A stretch of 64,000 nt of DNA. It comes from Cunninghamia lanceolata. Its lineage: Eukaryota; Streptophyta; Pinopsida; Cupressales; Cupressaceae. This document shows positions 34,596 through 45,520 of this stretch, in pieces. The stretch covers positions 1,302,001-1,366,000 of the forward strand of contig BSBN01000252.1 in NCBI GenBank assembly GCA_027924645.1, given 5' to 3'. Numbering within the stretch: the stretch's first letter is position 1; each line of letters opens with the position of its first letter. The notes under the pieces are model-generated. The model was given only the letters and a program-made list of their open reading frames with translations. It had not been told where the DNA came from and made no database searches. The position numbers were made by a program, and so were the translations under genes.

Positions 34596-37500
34596 ACAAA
34601 ATCATTAGCCATTATGGGGTTACAAAACTAAACTTAACTGCAGAAACATAGTGACAAAAAGTGTTCCATTGTGTGATAGACTTGAGGTTATGGTCAAGCA
34701 TTCCAATGGAAAACCCTACATTAAAGATCAAGCTATGGTACTTTTACAATGTAAAAAATGGAGTTTGGTATGTGTTGGTCCAAATCATCTACTCAAACTT
34801 TACTTACCACTATAGAAAAACAACACACGTCATTACATGGTTTCAATGTTCAAATAATGACCATGATTCAACAAATCAAAATAGACCTAAAAACATAATG
34901 CAAATATTCTATATACTCTCTTTTTTAGAATACTAATATTACAAACAAATAAAAAATTCCTCTTTACTACTCTTACAAATATGCCCCCCTTATTTATTGC
35001 TTTTACTAACTCAATTTTACAAACTATGTATACTTTAAGTTTCCCATATGCAATATAATGTTTACTTTTATCCACATAGAACTCCTTTCCACATCTATTT
35101 TGGCGTACCCATTGCACACTAAGTGGGATTACTAATTTAGTTTTATGTAGCTAAATAAATATAAGCTTTATGCTTTAAATAAATATAAGTTTTATGCTTT
35201 AAATGTTTTGAAGCAAACGTGGGATTTAGATAAGAAAAGAAAAAGTTTTATATTGAAAAATTCTAAGAATAAAAAGAGGAAGGGAGTAATTGATTTTTAA
35301 AAACAAAGACCGTAGATTACAAGAAAAGCCATGTTTAGAGTAAAAAAAATAAGAAAGAAATCAGATATGTGCTGAAGGCTATGAAAGGAAAATAGTACTT
35401 ATGTCGCTGCATGTTTGGGGGGACTCCGATTCTTTTAATCTCTTTGATGGCTTTTATCATTTTTCCTTGGGGGAGGTGGGGAATCCGATAATGGTTGTTG
35501 CGCCATATCATACAAGAAAGATCTACATATGGAGGAAGAATTTGTGAAATGGGGAGAGGCCTCCGAATAGATCAGAGGATGGAAATGAAGATCCCATGTA
35601 ACTTTTTGCACGCAGTGGAGGAGAATGCGCATCAGTTCAAGTATAGTGTCAAATGGAAGGCACTAGGTAAGTAAAACCTGCAAGCCTGTATTCTAATAGA
35701 GGCTACAACCATATGTTTATTAATAGGGATAAGATTGAGTTTTGAAATTTACTATTCCTGAAGGACTTCTGAGCGCTGCTATGGACTTTACCAGATCGCC
35801 CATGCCATTTTTTCAACATTTTATTATTTGGTTGTGCAGGCAAAACAAAATCTATCTATCTTTCCTGTGTCTTCTTCTACATATGATAAGATTTAGATCT
35901 GATTGTTACAGCTTCTGCAAAACAAAAAAGTATTCTTTATTATTTTTCTGATACAATTGCCTTCAGCTAATATTTGTATATTTGTTACAAACATATATTG
36001 GGTTTGACATCTTTCTTAGAAAAGTTTAAAATTCATTTTTTGTTCATTATGGCTACATTTATGCATAAAGTTTGGACTGCTCACTAGGCCCATTCCCCAA
36101 ATTTCCTTCTAGCCTGCTTTATTGTGACGGTCTCTAATAGAATAGTAGGAACTGTTGTCATTACCTCTTAGTGCCCAATGTACATATTGTTTCTCTTTTT
36201 ATTTTTGTTTCAAAAGAGAATTGATAATATCCTTTCTTTAGCATACTAACGGTCATTTATAATAAAGGAGATTTTTTATTTTTGTTTCAAAAGAGAATTG
36301 ATAATATCCTAGCAAGGGCCGTGTAATCTATCCTAACACCTGCCAATGGTATTTGATTGAAAGTTTCTAAAGTTTTTTGTTTTTTTTAGTAAATCCATTG
36401 TGTGTATGTCAAGTAATCTTGGGCCAGTTGAAGCAAATAAAATGAAGTTCCTCAAATCTGATCAAAAGTTTAAAAGCTTGTAGGTGGTTTGTTTGAAGGA
36501 ATGTGGAACGATACTTAGATACTCACACTTCTTGTTATCTCGGATTCAATTCATAGAATTAATGATAGGAATATATGCAGCATTAGATTTACTCTATTTT
36601 GCATTCTAATATTGAATTGTCTCTCTTAACCTAATTCTTTTAATATCGGTGTGCTAGGCAATTTGTAAAGCATAGTATTATGTTTCATCTGTTTTATGTG
36701 TTAATAGTGTACTCATCTTTTGGTATGGAAAAATTGTGATTCTGCTAAAAGATAGATCTATATACCAAGTTCTACATTAGATACATATAGTTTTGCTATA
36801 TTAAATACAGAAATATATTACTTAATATCAAATACAGAGATCTATTAATGGTAGGTTTAGGTATACTTAATGATTACAAATTTATTATCTTGTTATGTTC
36901 CATTGCAGGCACACTTATGCATCTGAAAAGGTATTTATACATACAAAAATACTCTAACCCTCATTAAGAATTGTTTTAGGTAACTCTCTTCTTGAAACTA
37001 AATTCCTTAATATAATTATATAGTGGATTTGAGATTAGTAGTATGGTAAGTCTTTTATTTAAGATTAGTGGTAGGATTTTAAAGTAGAAATGTTAGTTTG
37101 AATGGTTGTATAACATCTAATATTTTCGGTTGCCTTTCCGTGGATAGTAATTTAGATAAAAATGCTTATAGTTGAAATTTTTGAATGTTATAAACTCTTT
37201 TTGATACTCTATAGATCTTATCGAGAATACTTTTAGTTAGATTGATGTATGCAAGAGAAAACGATTGAGTTGGGTGTTTACTTCATATTTGTGAGTTAGT
37301 ATTTTGTCTCGGGGCTAAATTTTGGTTGAAAGGGAAAAGGGTGATATTATATGTGTTACGTAGATGAATCAAATTGGTAACAATGCTAGTGTATAGATTT
37401 TGAAACTTGATAGGAGAAATTTAGACCTTTTAGAAAGGATATAACCTCATGGGTAAAGAAATAGTCGATGATTTTATTTATGGTGAGCCTATCAACTATG

Positions 37501-38480
37501 GAACCCCTTTTGGAATGGTCTCTATTAAATTGTTGGTGTCTTTTTGTATGTATTCTATAGTACCTTTATGACATAGTTTTCGCGTAGTGTTTACAACTTT
37601 GGAAACAAGGCTTGTGTGTTTACATTGTTCCTTATCCTCTTGGGTTTATGGATGTGGTACTTCCTTATGGCTTGGATAAGAGAGCCTAACTCTTGTTTTG
37701 ATTGTGGTCTGAAACTTGTATGGTACCTTGTGAGCTTAATGTTTGAAGTTGAAAACTTAATCACGTTGAAGTTCAAGTTACCGAACTACGAAGCCTCTGC
37801 GTTGCGCGTACGTAGGCAAGGCCATCACGGATGAGCCTCTGAGGCATTAGGTCTAGCCCCTAGGTTAGGTGTCCTTACTAGATCATGTATTGGAAGCGTA
37901 ATACAATTATTATGTTTATTCAAAAAAACTAAAGTTTATGTTTAGTTGTGCATATTCATGACTGTTACCTATGCAAGGTACTGTTGCTAAGACATTTATT
38001 TACGATCGTGGCAAGGTAATAAGAAAACTTAAGGTGACAAATATTCTTTCATTTCATATGGATTGAATTTTATATTGGATACTTATGTTCTAATCCAGAG
38101 ATGTATTGAGTTGTTGTAAGGTATATATGTTGCAAGCTAATCTATGGGTGATGTTTGTATACTCATCAACTATGAGTGTTTTGTATTCCTTATCCTTTCG
38201 AGAAGGTCCAATTGTGATACATACTTTTCTTCCTTGAAATTTGACTAACGTATGGTGCTTATTGTAGTAAAGTTCAGTGTGTAAGAACATTTAAACCTTG
38301 ATTCTCATTTTAATGATTGATACAAAAGATTCATCAGATGCACAAATTTGTTCTTTGTATGTATCAGGATGTATGTCTGCTCAAAAAATTTGTACTTTTG
38401 ATTTTACTAATTTCAAAATAAAGTTAAACTTTGTCAATGATGTATGAAATAATCGAAGATTTTCAGTTTGTGCCCAGGTG
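34596..38480. other. Unassigned low-gene stretch
   Basis: No recognisable gene or element. Small repeats are present: 24-bp tandem copies at 35152-35175 and 35176-35199 (one mismatch), and a 38-bp direct repeat at 36196-36233 and 36273-36310. ORFs at 34661-34936 (+), 35435-35632 (-), 37616-37834 (+) and 38090-38290 (-) show no domain I know. A GTAAGT donor-like site follows a GC-richer stretch at 35665. Confidence 0.5.
36196..36310 (+). repeat. 38-bp direct repeat, two identical copies
   Basis: tttttatttttgtttcaaaa and the following gagaattgataatatcct occur twice, 77 bases apart. They are identical over 38 bases, so the duplication is recent compared with its surroundings. Confidence 0.9.
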
Positions 38481-38686
38481 TAATAGCTTGGGCATGACAT
38501 CCCACAAGAGATTGAGTAATAGAAAAGCAAAAATCACCCCCACAATCGATCCACATACATGGATTCCCCCTTACCACCCACCCTAGCTTGCCTTCCTCAC
38601 TTTTTAAAGATAGTGAGTGATAGAAAAGAATAACTCACACATCCGATCAATCCTCACACTTCGATACTCCCCCATCACCTCATCAT

Positions 38687-39000
38687 CCTAACCTCCCTTA
38701 ATCACTCATCCCCCAGTCCATGTCATGGTTTTATCACATCACATCTTTGCACCTCCAACAAGTCACCCAGAAGGTTGCCCTATCCACCTCATTATCCTAA
38801 CCTCCCTTGATCACTCATCCCCTAGTCCATCTCGTGGTTTTATCACATCACATCTTTTCACCTCCAACAAGTCACCCAGCAGGTTGTCCTGCCCCCTCAT
38901 CATCCTCATCTCCCTTGATCACTCATCCCCCGGTTCATCTTCGTGGTTTTATCAGTCCATCTCATGGTTTTATCATGTCACGTCTTTGCACCGCAGACAC
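38687..39000 (+). repeat. Minisatellite, about 108-bp unit, three copies
   Basis: Copies start near 38687, 38796 and 38904 with cctaacctccctt or a close variant. Each contains gatcactcatccc, a tggttttatcacatcac phrase and ccaacaagtcacccag. The third copy is rearranged, with a doubled catggttttatca phrase. Confidence 0.85.
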
Positions 39001-39498
39001 GACACCTAGTTAGTTACCCTCAACACCCTATCCCTCCACCATCTTCTTCCTAACTATGATTTTAATATAATGGTACGATTTGAAAACTAACAATTCCATC
39101 CTCTACTCACCCTCCATCTATCTATATCATACCATCCCTATATTCTCATTCATCAAGTTACCAGAACTACATACAATCACCACTCGCATCTTAGTGTGCC
39201 TTGATCCCATGGATACAAGGTATGTAGGCAGTCTGGAATATGAAGGAAAGTATCTAGTACATAGGTACATGAGATGCTACTCATCCAGTTCCACCTGGAT
39301 GGTCCCTATTCCCTGAGCTTGTTGATCATGCTTGACATCATCGTAACACACTTGTAACACATACTATCAAAGCATCAAATTCTCACCCAAATCATAGATT
39401 ATAGGATCAGCCTCAACCACAACTTATAACCTATATACCTCTTTGCCCATCATTTAATTTATCTCAATCATCCATCGATCCCTGCCTTACGGATGCAT

Positions 39499-39751
39499 CC
39501 TTCCTACAATAGGTAGAATCCTCACTCTACACACATCTTGGCAAGAGATATCATGGTTGTTTATTTGGTCAGTTAGTCTTTTGGTTATTGGTTTTATCGT
39601 TTGTTCCATTATTGGATTGTTTCAAAACTACCTTGATCTTCCTATATCATGGTATGTGGTGAAAAATCTAGAACGGGGCATGGTCATTGCTTTTGTATGC
39701 TCTGATTGTGGGATGTTCTCATTACTCCAATTTCATATTCATATCTTGTGA
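39499..39751 (+). repeat. Block conserved between elements A and B
   Basis: From ccttcctacaatagg through cttggcaagagatat, cttgatcttcctatatc and gcatggtcattgcttttgtatgc. It matches the minus strand of 60172-59905 in element B. Both copies have a short ORF here, ending in GMVIAFVC in A and GIVIAFVC in B, but the rest of the peptide diverges. It may be a conserved non-coding element or a decayed small ORF. Confidence 0.7.
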
Positions 39752-40219
39752 ACGCTGGTATCGGTTCTTGCATATTAGTTTCCTTTTGCATCTAAGGTTT
39801 TTCATACCTTTTTTGCACTAAGGGATTATGCTCTAGGTCCCCCCTCATTCACCTAGACAAGGTTGTACTATTTTGGGCATGTATGGGATCATCCTATTGT
39901 TTGCAGAGTCAAGTTCGATGCATGTGATACATTGTCACCTTGGTTCCTCATACCCTGGTGCATAACATCTCATGCTATATCAACATTAGTGCTTATAATT
40001 TTAGCAGAATTTCTAATACATTCAAAAATCCCCTTTATCCATACATCCTACATATACCCTCCTATTATCATTTCTTGTCTCATATGTTGCTCCAAGTTTC
40101 ATTAGAACGATCTTCATCTCTCCCCCACCTATTTTCTTCTACCACCCCACCTATCCAATTTGTCCATCTATTATCCTCTTTTCCCCCTTCTTAACCACTC
40201 CTTGTGACCATTTTCAGGA

Positions 40220-41600
40220 CCTAGGCATCATGATCAATAAATCCAACCATTTATCAATTTATCAATTCATCCACAACCTTACCATTCCCTCTCATTATCC
40301 ATCTCATTTGCATTCCATTAGCATTTTGCATTTATCCATTCATGTACCATTATCATCCAGAACATATGTTTATTAATCTAAACATATGTTCATTATCTCA
40401 TTTTGCATTCCATTATCATTTTGTATTTATCCATTCATGTACCATTATCATCCATAATATATGTTTATCTAAACATATGTTCATTATCTCATTTTGCAAA
40501 TTCCATTATCATTTTGCATTTACCCATTCATTCATAATATATGTTTATTAATCTAAACATATGTTCATTTTCTATTTTCATCTCATGACATTATTATGCC
40601 CGTTAATTCATTTCCTCATCATATATCATACATCCCTTTCATTATCATTTTACATTGTCATTAGTCCATTTGTATTACATTCCATTATCATTAGTAACCC
40701 ATTCGTAATTAGTTACTAGTTCATTATCATTACATGTTCCATCCCATTAGTATCCACCCTCATTAGATCCTCCATTTATCCATTTGCATTCCATTCGTTC
40801 GTTATCATTCAGTTCACTAGTTCATTTCTTTATCATATATCTATTTCATCGTCATTTTGCATTAGTTCATTTTATCTATCCATCCATAATATCATTAGTT
40901 CATTGCATTATCATTAGTCCATTAGTCCATTTCATTATCATTTGCATTACATGTTAAATCATTAATTCATTACATATCACCTATCATTTCATTATGATGT
41001 TCCATTTGATTCACCCATATCATTTATACATTTGTACTTAGTAGTTTATCCATCCATATGCATTAATCCCTTTTAATATATGTTTATTAATCTAAACATC
41101 ATCCATCTCATTACCATTAATTCATTTGTCCATTATCCATATGCATTTCATAAACATATAATATCATAACATATATCCATACTATCAAAAATCATCTCAT
41201 ATATCTACATCCATAACATCAAAAATCACAAAACACATATCCTACATACAAAACCCACATCATAATCCATATAAACATCCATACATGAATCATATCATGC
41301 ATCTATCAGGATCCATGTCATACATCGTAAACCATGTCATTCTACACACCACATACATCATCAACCAAATCATATATTCATAAACCACACATAAAATCAT
41401 ATCACCCTGCATATCAACGAACCTTACCCATAAACATGCATACATATAGACTCCATATCATGCATATCAATCCATGTCATACATCATAATCCATACACAT
41501 AAATAAAAAAATCCATAAGCACAATCCATATCATGGTACAAAGTCCCATCTCATATATACATCAAAAAATGATCATGATACATAGGTCCTAATGACCCAT
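40220..41600 (+). repeat. CAT-rich degenerate repeat field with 95-bp tandem units
   Basis: Dominated by ccattatcatt, ccatatcatg and similar phrases. At 40336-40590 three tandem units of about 95 bp share ccattcatgtaccattatcatcc and aacatatgttcattatctc. On the minus strand this is the ATG-rich 3' tail of the antisense PMD gene. The matching field in element B lies at 59100-59470. Confidence 0.85.
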
Positions 41601-41639
41601 GAAAAATACATATATACAATAAAAAATGGAGGTCTATAG

Positions 41640-43984
41640 CCCCTAGGTGGAACTATCCCACGCTGATGTCCATGACTGGGACAACTTTGCTCCTCTTTGC
41701 GGTGGTGGCCCCATGGCCTATTGTCCTACCTATCCTGGTACCGATGCATATGCCTATAAAGGTTGTTGTACTGAACTCTCTAACTAACCAGTCCTCCTCG
41801 AGCCTGAAGCCCCTAATCGCCTTTGAAAGCTCTCTCTCTATCCTGTGGGCACCAAGAACTCATACAATGTCTTGTAGTGTTGAGCTTCCCTCCCATCCTC
41901 ATAAGCATGTTGTTGCACTGACCTAAACATATCAGCCATCCATGGCCCTAATGCATGGCATGCCTGGTCACGCTCCTACTAGTACCGCTACACCTATCCT
42001 TGTAGCTATGCTACCTGGGCCTATATTTGGGTAATGTACCCATCACCCTATACCTATGCTAGCTTCCTATGCAGTTGTACTACCTATGTACCTATTGTTT
42101 CAGCCTTGGAACCTTTACTCTTGCCCCTCCATCTCTGTTTCCATCTCCCCCATCACCTTCATTGTCATCAACCTCCATCTCAACAATCTCCACATCCTCC
42201 CCCTCCTCCTCTCCTTCTCCATCATCACCATCCCCTCCTACTACTTGTCCCGCTGCTTGCCCCCCAACTGCCTAGCCTAGTGGCACTATCATATGAATCG
42301 GCCTCTCCTGTGGCCACTACTAGTCATACAAAATAGTGGTACTTGCATCCACAACAACAAACCTTGGGTCCCATGCCCTAGATTGCAATCCATCAAACTT
42401 TGCTATCACCGATCATGGGTTGATCAGTGCACCCCATGGTACCTCTTCATTAATCTGCAGGAATATGACCTACTCCTAAGGCACACCCTGGGTAATCCCA
42501 AACTACTTGACCACCTGATCTCACATGTATCTATCAATAATCTACTTGGTACGTCCCATCAGGTACTGAGGTTGAGACACATGATAGTTAGATGGGGTCA
42601 TCTGACCACGTCTCACACCCTTGCCAGGGTCTCCATATCATTAATTGAATGTCATCAATGACCCTCCTCCAATATCTCAAGTCCCCCAACCTATGATGCT
42701 GAAGTATTGTTCCATACCTTCAAAAACAAATGGGTGACTCCTCGCCTGATCCCTCACTATCACTGACCTAGTAACGGCATTGTGCTCCCAAGCACAGATG
42801 TGTAGCAACATTTCCCCACATCCCAAACTGGCTCCTTGCCTATAAAAAACTGCATCCATATCATGGTATAAGTGCACCAATACGCGTGACCCCCATGCAT
42901 AAACTACCCCATCCCTGAACATCCTCAGCAACACCATCCCCCACCCCATCAAAAACCCCCTGGACCTCCTATTTGGTACCATTGTCCCTAAAATAACCCC
43001 TACCATGAACAAGGGTAGCATGTACAACCTACCCATCACCTGGGCATATATCATCTCAGTCCTCCCTGCGTCGAATGGAACCACCACTGATACCTCCTCC
43101 AAGAAACAAGATCCTCATCCATGGTCATATACCACACTCTCCCCATGTATGGGGATCCATAAGATCCTCCCTACATCCTTGAGAGTGATTATCATCTCTC
43201 ATGTGGGCAACAGGAAAGTACATCGCTTTGACTGCCACCTCTCGACCAAGGTTATCATCATGGCCCTGTGTGCTTAGATCGCTAGCATCTCAGTGATCCA
43301 CCTTAGTCCAATTAATCGAAGGAAGAATCCATCTATGGCACGTAGCTAGTCCCACAACACCTGTGTTGGCAATCGTCGCTCACACAACTGTAGAACATCC
43401 TCATCATTCTGTACACATTTCAATACACTTCATTAAGTCTTCTTTATCTTTTGGGTGCTAATCCCTAACACCTAGGTGCTACACCCTTCATTTTTTACGC
43501 TAATCCCCTAGTCTGGGCGCTAATCACCAAACCAGGCACTACTCTACCCTAAGCACTAAGTTTGTCAGTTTTGATGCTAAAACTTTTCCTCTAAACTCTA
43601 GTTTACCTTTTAGTGCCTGCTCTGCAAGCACTAATCCCCACCCTCTTGACGGTAATTGCAAGAGCAGGTGTCGAACCCTATTTGGCGCTAAATATGTCAT
43701 TTTGGGTGCTAAACCATCCAGTTTAGGCACTAAAATCCCCCTTCCTCCCTACTTTTCTAGGCGTTAAATTGCCTTAAATCAACGCTAATTGCCAGACCGG
43801 GTGCTAAGACCGGTCTAGGTGCTAAACCCTCCCATCAGGGCACTAAACGTGACACCTGAGCACTAAACAACCTACTTTAGCGCCTAATCTCTACCCACTT
43901 TACCCTAGCATTTATTACACCCAACTACCCCAAACCTAATTCACAAAGTGTCATTAAGGCACTTACCAGGTCACCAGCCGCCAT
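41640..43984 (-). pseudogene. Plant mobile domain (PMD) gene, antisense in element A, degenerate
   Basis: Exon 1 on the minus strand may start at ATG 43984 (MAAGDL), ending with the donor CTG/GTAAGT at 43967. The intron runs to an acceptor at 43409. Exon 2 then reads ITLKDVGRILWIPIHGE near 43190 and RRSRGFLMGWGMVLLRMF near 42950, then YAWGSRVLVHLYHDM, ASLGCGEMLLHICAWEH and, past a shift, WRPWQGCETWSDDP and VVKQFGITQGVP. This is the order of the PMD (PF10536-type) fold found in MAIN/MAIL1-like proteins and in plant transposons. A Gly/Glu/Asp-rich C-terminal part lies at 42290-42100. Stops and shifts show decay. The longest open piece is 43102-42677. The biochemical role of PMD in elements is unknown to me. 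Confidence 0.75.
43453..43890. repeat. Intronic degenerate repeats, TTAGCGCCYA type (antisense gene of A)
   Basis: On the minus strand more than twelve units of ttagcgcc, ttagtgcc or ttagcacc with a following (c/t)a recur every 20 to 40 bases, separated by unlike spacers. They fill the inferred intron of the PMD gene. The same idea recurs in B (56625-56970) and, in closely matching form, at 798-935. Confidence 0.75.
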
Positions 43985-44127
43985 AGGTTGTAGATACTCC
44001 TGCACTCGCTCTACTCAATGCTCCTCTTGTGGGATTCATGCCATCTTCTCTCACTTAGTTTTTTCTTCTCTAATCACAAGTTTACAATTAACAATAAGAC
44101 AAATGAGAAAAATGGGCCCCCCATACC

Positions 44128-44134
44128 TATATAT
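44128..44134 (-). promoter_or_regulatory. TATA box of the antisense PMD gene in A
   Basis: On the minus strand ggctacatatataggtatgg gives a TATA box about 145 bases upstream of the inferred ATG. The matching box in B is ctataaata at 56354-56362. It lies between gene and PPT, so the antisense gene would not depend on the LTR promoter. Confidence 0.5.
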
Positions 44135-44414
44135 GTAGCCCTTGGAACCCTAAATTTTTCCCCTAAGACCCAATTTTCACCCCCTGTCCCCATTTTTTCA
44201 TTTCTTGTCTCGTCCTCTCATCCTTTTTCCACTTTTCTTTCCCCATATACCCCTTCTTCCTCTTTCAAGACATCAACAAAAATAAATTATTTTTCCACCA
44301 ATCTCTTGAGGGGGCATCACCTCACCATCCTTTCTTCTCCCATCAACCAATTGGGGCATACGCATCATCCAAATATTATTTGATATCTCATCAACCCTCG
44401 ACAATAATGACATC

Positions 44415-44433
44415 ATATCAAAAAGGGGAAAAA
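44415..44433 (+). promoter_or_regulatory. Polypurine tract of element A
   Basis: atatcaaaaaggggaaaaa ends exactly where the LTR TGTAGACAC begins. Element B has the same feature on the other strand (caaagaggggcaaaa). This fixes the orientation of the element as plus. Confidence 0.85.
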
Positions 44434-45520
44434 TGTAGACACTTGAAAATGGTCACAACCACCTTCATCCGTTATCCACAGACTAAACCTGATAATTCCT
44501 ACTATTCTACCCAACACACATGTTAATTAAATAATTTATAATTATTTAATTAATATTTCCTCCTTTTCCTCCTTGCCAAAAATCAATTTCTTCTACTATA
44601 GTCCAGAAAATTAAATATTTTAAAAGACTATAGTTCATATGCCCTCCCAAAAAGTAAATAAATGTGTATTTATTTAATTCTCTATTTTGTGCACTTTTGA
44701 TTACTTTTAGTAATCATCATTATTTTTCTCCTAATCATGTACACATGGGTTAATTAAAATTAACCTTAAAATTACATGTCCCCATGTTTCTAGAAGTCCA
44801 CTTGTCATTTAATGTACATGCATGTACATGACAAGTGGTACTTTGGAAGCATGGGCAAATCTTCCAAATAGTTCCATTTGTCCCATTTTATTCTCACCCA
44901 CTCTAAGTGTCACTATTAATGAAATTTAAAATTCCATGTGGCATTATTCCTCCACTATTCATCTAATTTTAAATTCCAATGTGTCCTCTCATGCCAAAAT
45001 TAAAATTCTCACAAAATCCAAACCATACATTTTCATAAATGAGACCTTACATGTCATACACCCACCTCATCCTAGCCATCCATCCATTAAACCATTCAAT
45101 TTCATCCATTGATCTTCCATTGAATCTTGGAGTATCCTTCTCATCCAACCTTCTTGTGACACTTGTCCAATTCTCCTTGCTTGAGGATTCTCAAGCAATG
45201 TGAGAGCTTGATCCTCCAATTCAATCCTAGCCCTCATTCTCACCTCCAAAAAACTATAAATTGATCCCTCCCCATCCATTTTCAACAAGCACTTTGAATG
45301 TAATGAAATTCTGTCAATTTGAGCACTAACGTCTTAGTATTTTAGCATAAAATCATAGCAATTAGGACATATCAAGAACTAGGCATAGTCAATTAGGGTG
45401 CAATTTATATTAGTTAGATGATTAGCTCTTCTAGTCTTATCTTGAGGTTGCATTTGATTCTAGATGGAATAGGTTGAGTGATTTGGTTTGTTCCCCATAG
45501 TCTACTTTCTAGTGTATACA
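44434..45520 (+). repeat. 3' LTR of element A (1087 bp)
   Basis: Starts TGTAGACAC and ends GTGTATACA, inverted termini matching at 8 of 9 bases. A TATA-like ctataaat lies near 45250. The U3 part holds AT palindromes such as ttaattaaataatttataattatttaattaa (44524-44554), matching the LTR of element B, and a 41-bp palindrome at 44798-44838. It abuts gypsy pol at 45521. Confidence 0.8.
44798..44838. repeat. 41-bp interrupted palindrome in the A LTR
   Basis: ccacttgtcat (44798-44808) pairs with atgacaagtgg (44828-44838), and the loop contains gtacatgcatgtac, itself a perfect palindrome. It could form a strong hairpin or bind a dimeric factor. Confidence 0.85.

Larger units (their letters stand above)
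38480..45520 (+). mobile_element. Element A: 3' part of a Tat-like retroelement with an antisense PMD gene
   Basis: Reading on plus: minisatellite, conserved block, CAT-rich field, a gene on the opposite strand, polypurine tract and LTR. No gag or pol is present, so the 5' part is lost or this is a non-autonomous form. The same order occurs inverted at 54864-60500 (element B). Plant Tat elements are known to carry extra ORFs between integrase and 3' LTR, some of them antisense. I place A and B there by that architecture, not by RT. The left limit is uncertain. Confidence 0.65.

Noticed and set aside
40220..41600. ORFs in the CAT-rich field
   Set aside because: Their composition follows the repeat and no domain is visible.
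42034..42336. Pro/Ser-rich plus-strand ORFs
   Set aside because: They are the opposite strand of the Gly/Glu/Asp-rich tail of the antisense PMD gene.
43453..43890. CRISPR-like pattern of short repeats with spacers
   Set aside because: The words are only 8 to 12 bases and diverged, spacing varies, and the genome is a plant.
44434..45520. Reading the A LTR as a minus-strand 5' LTR feeding the PMD gene
   Set aside because: The purine tract abutting TGTAGACAC is a plus-strand PPT, and the TATA position also fits plus orientation.
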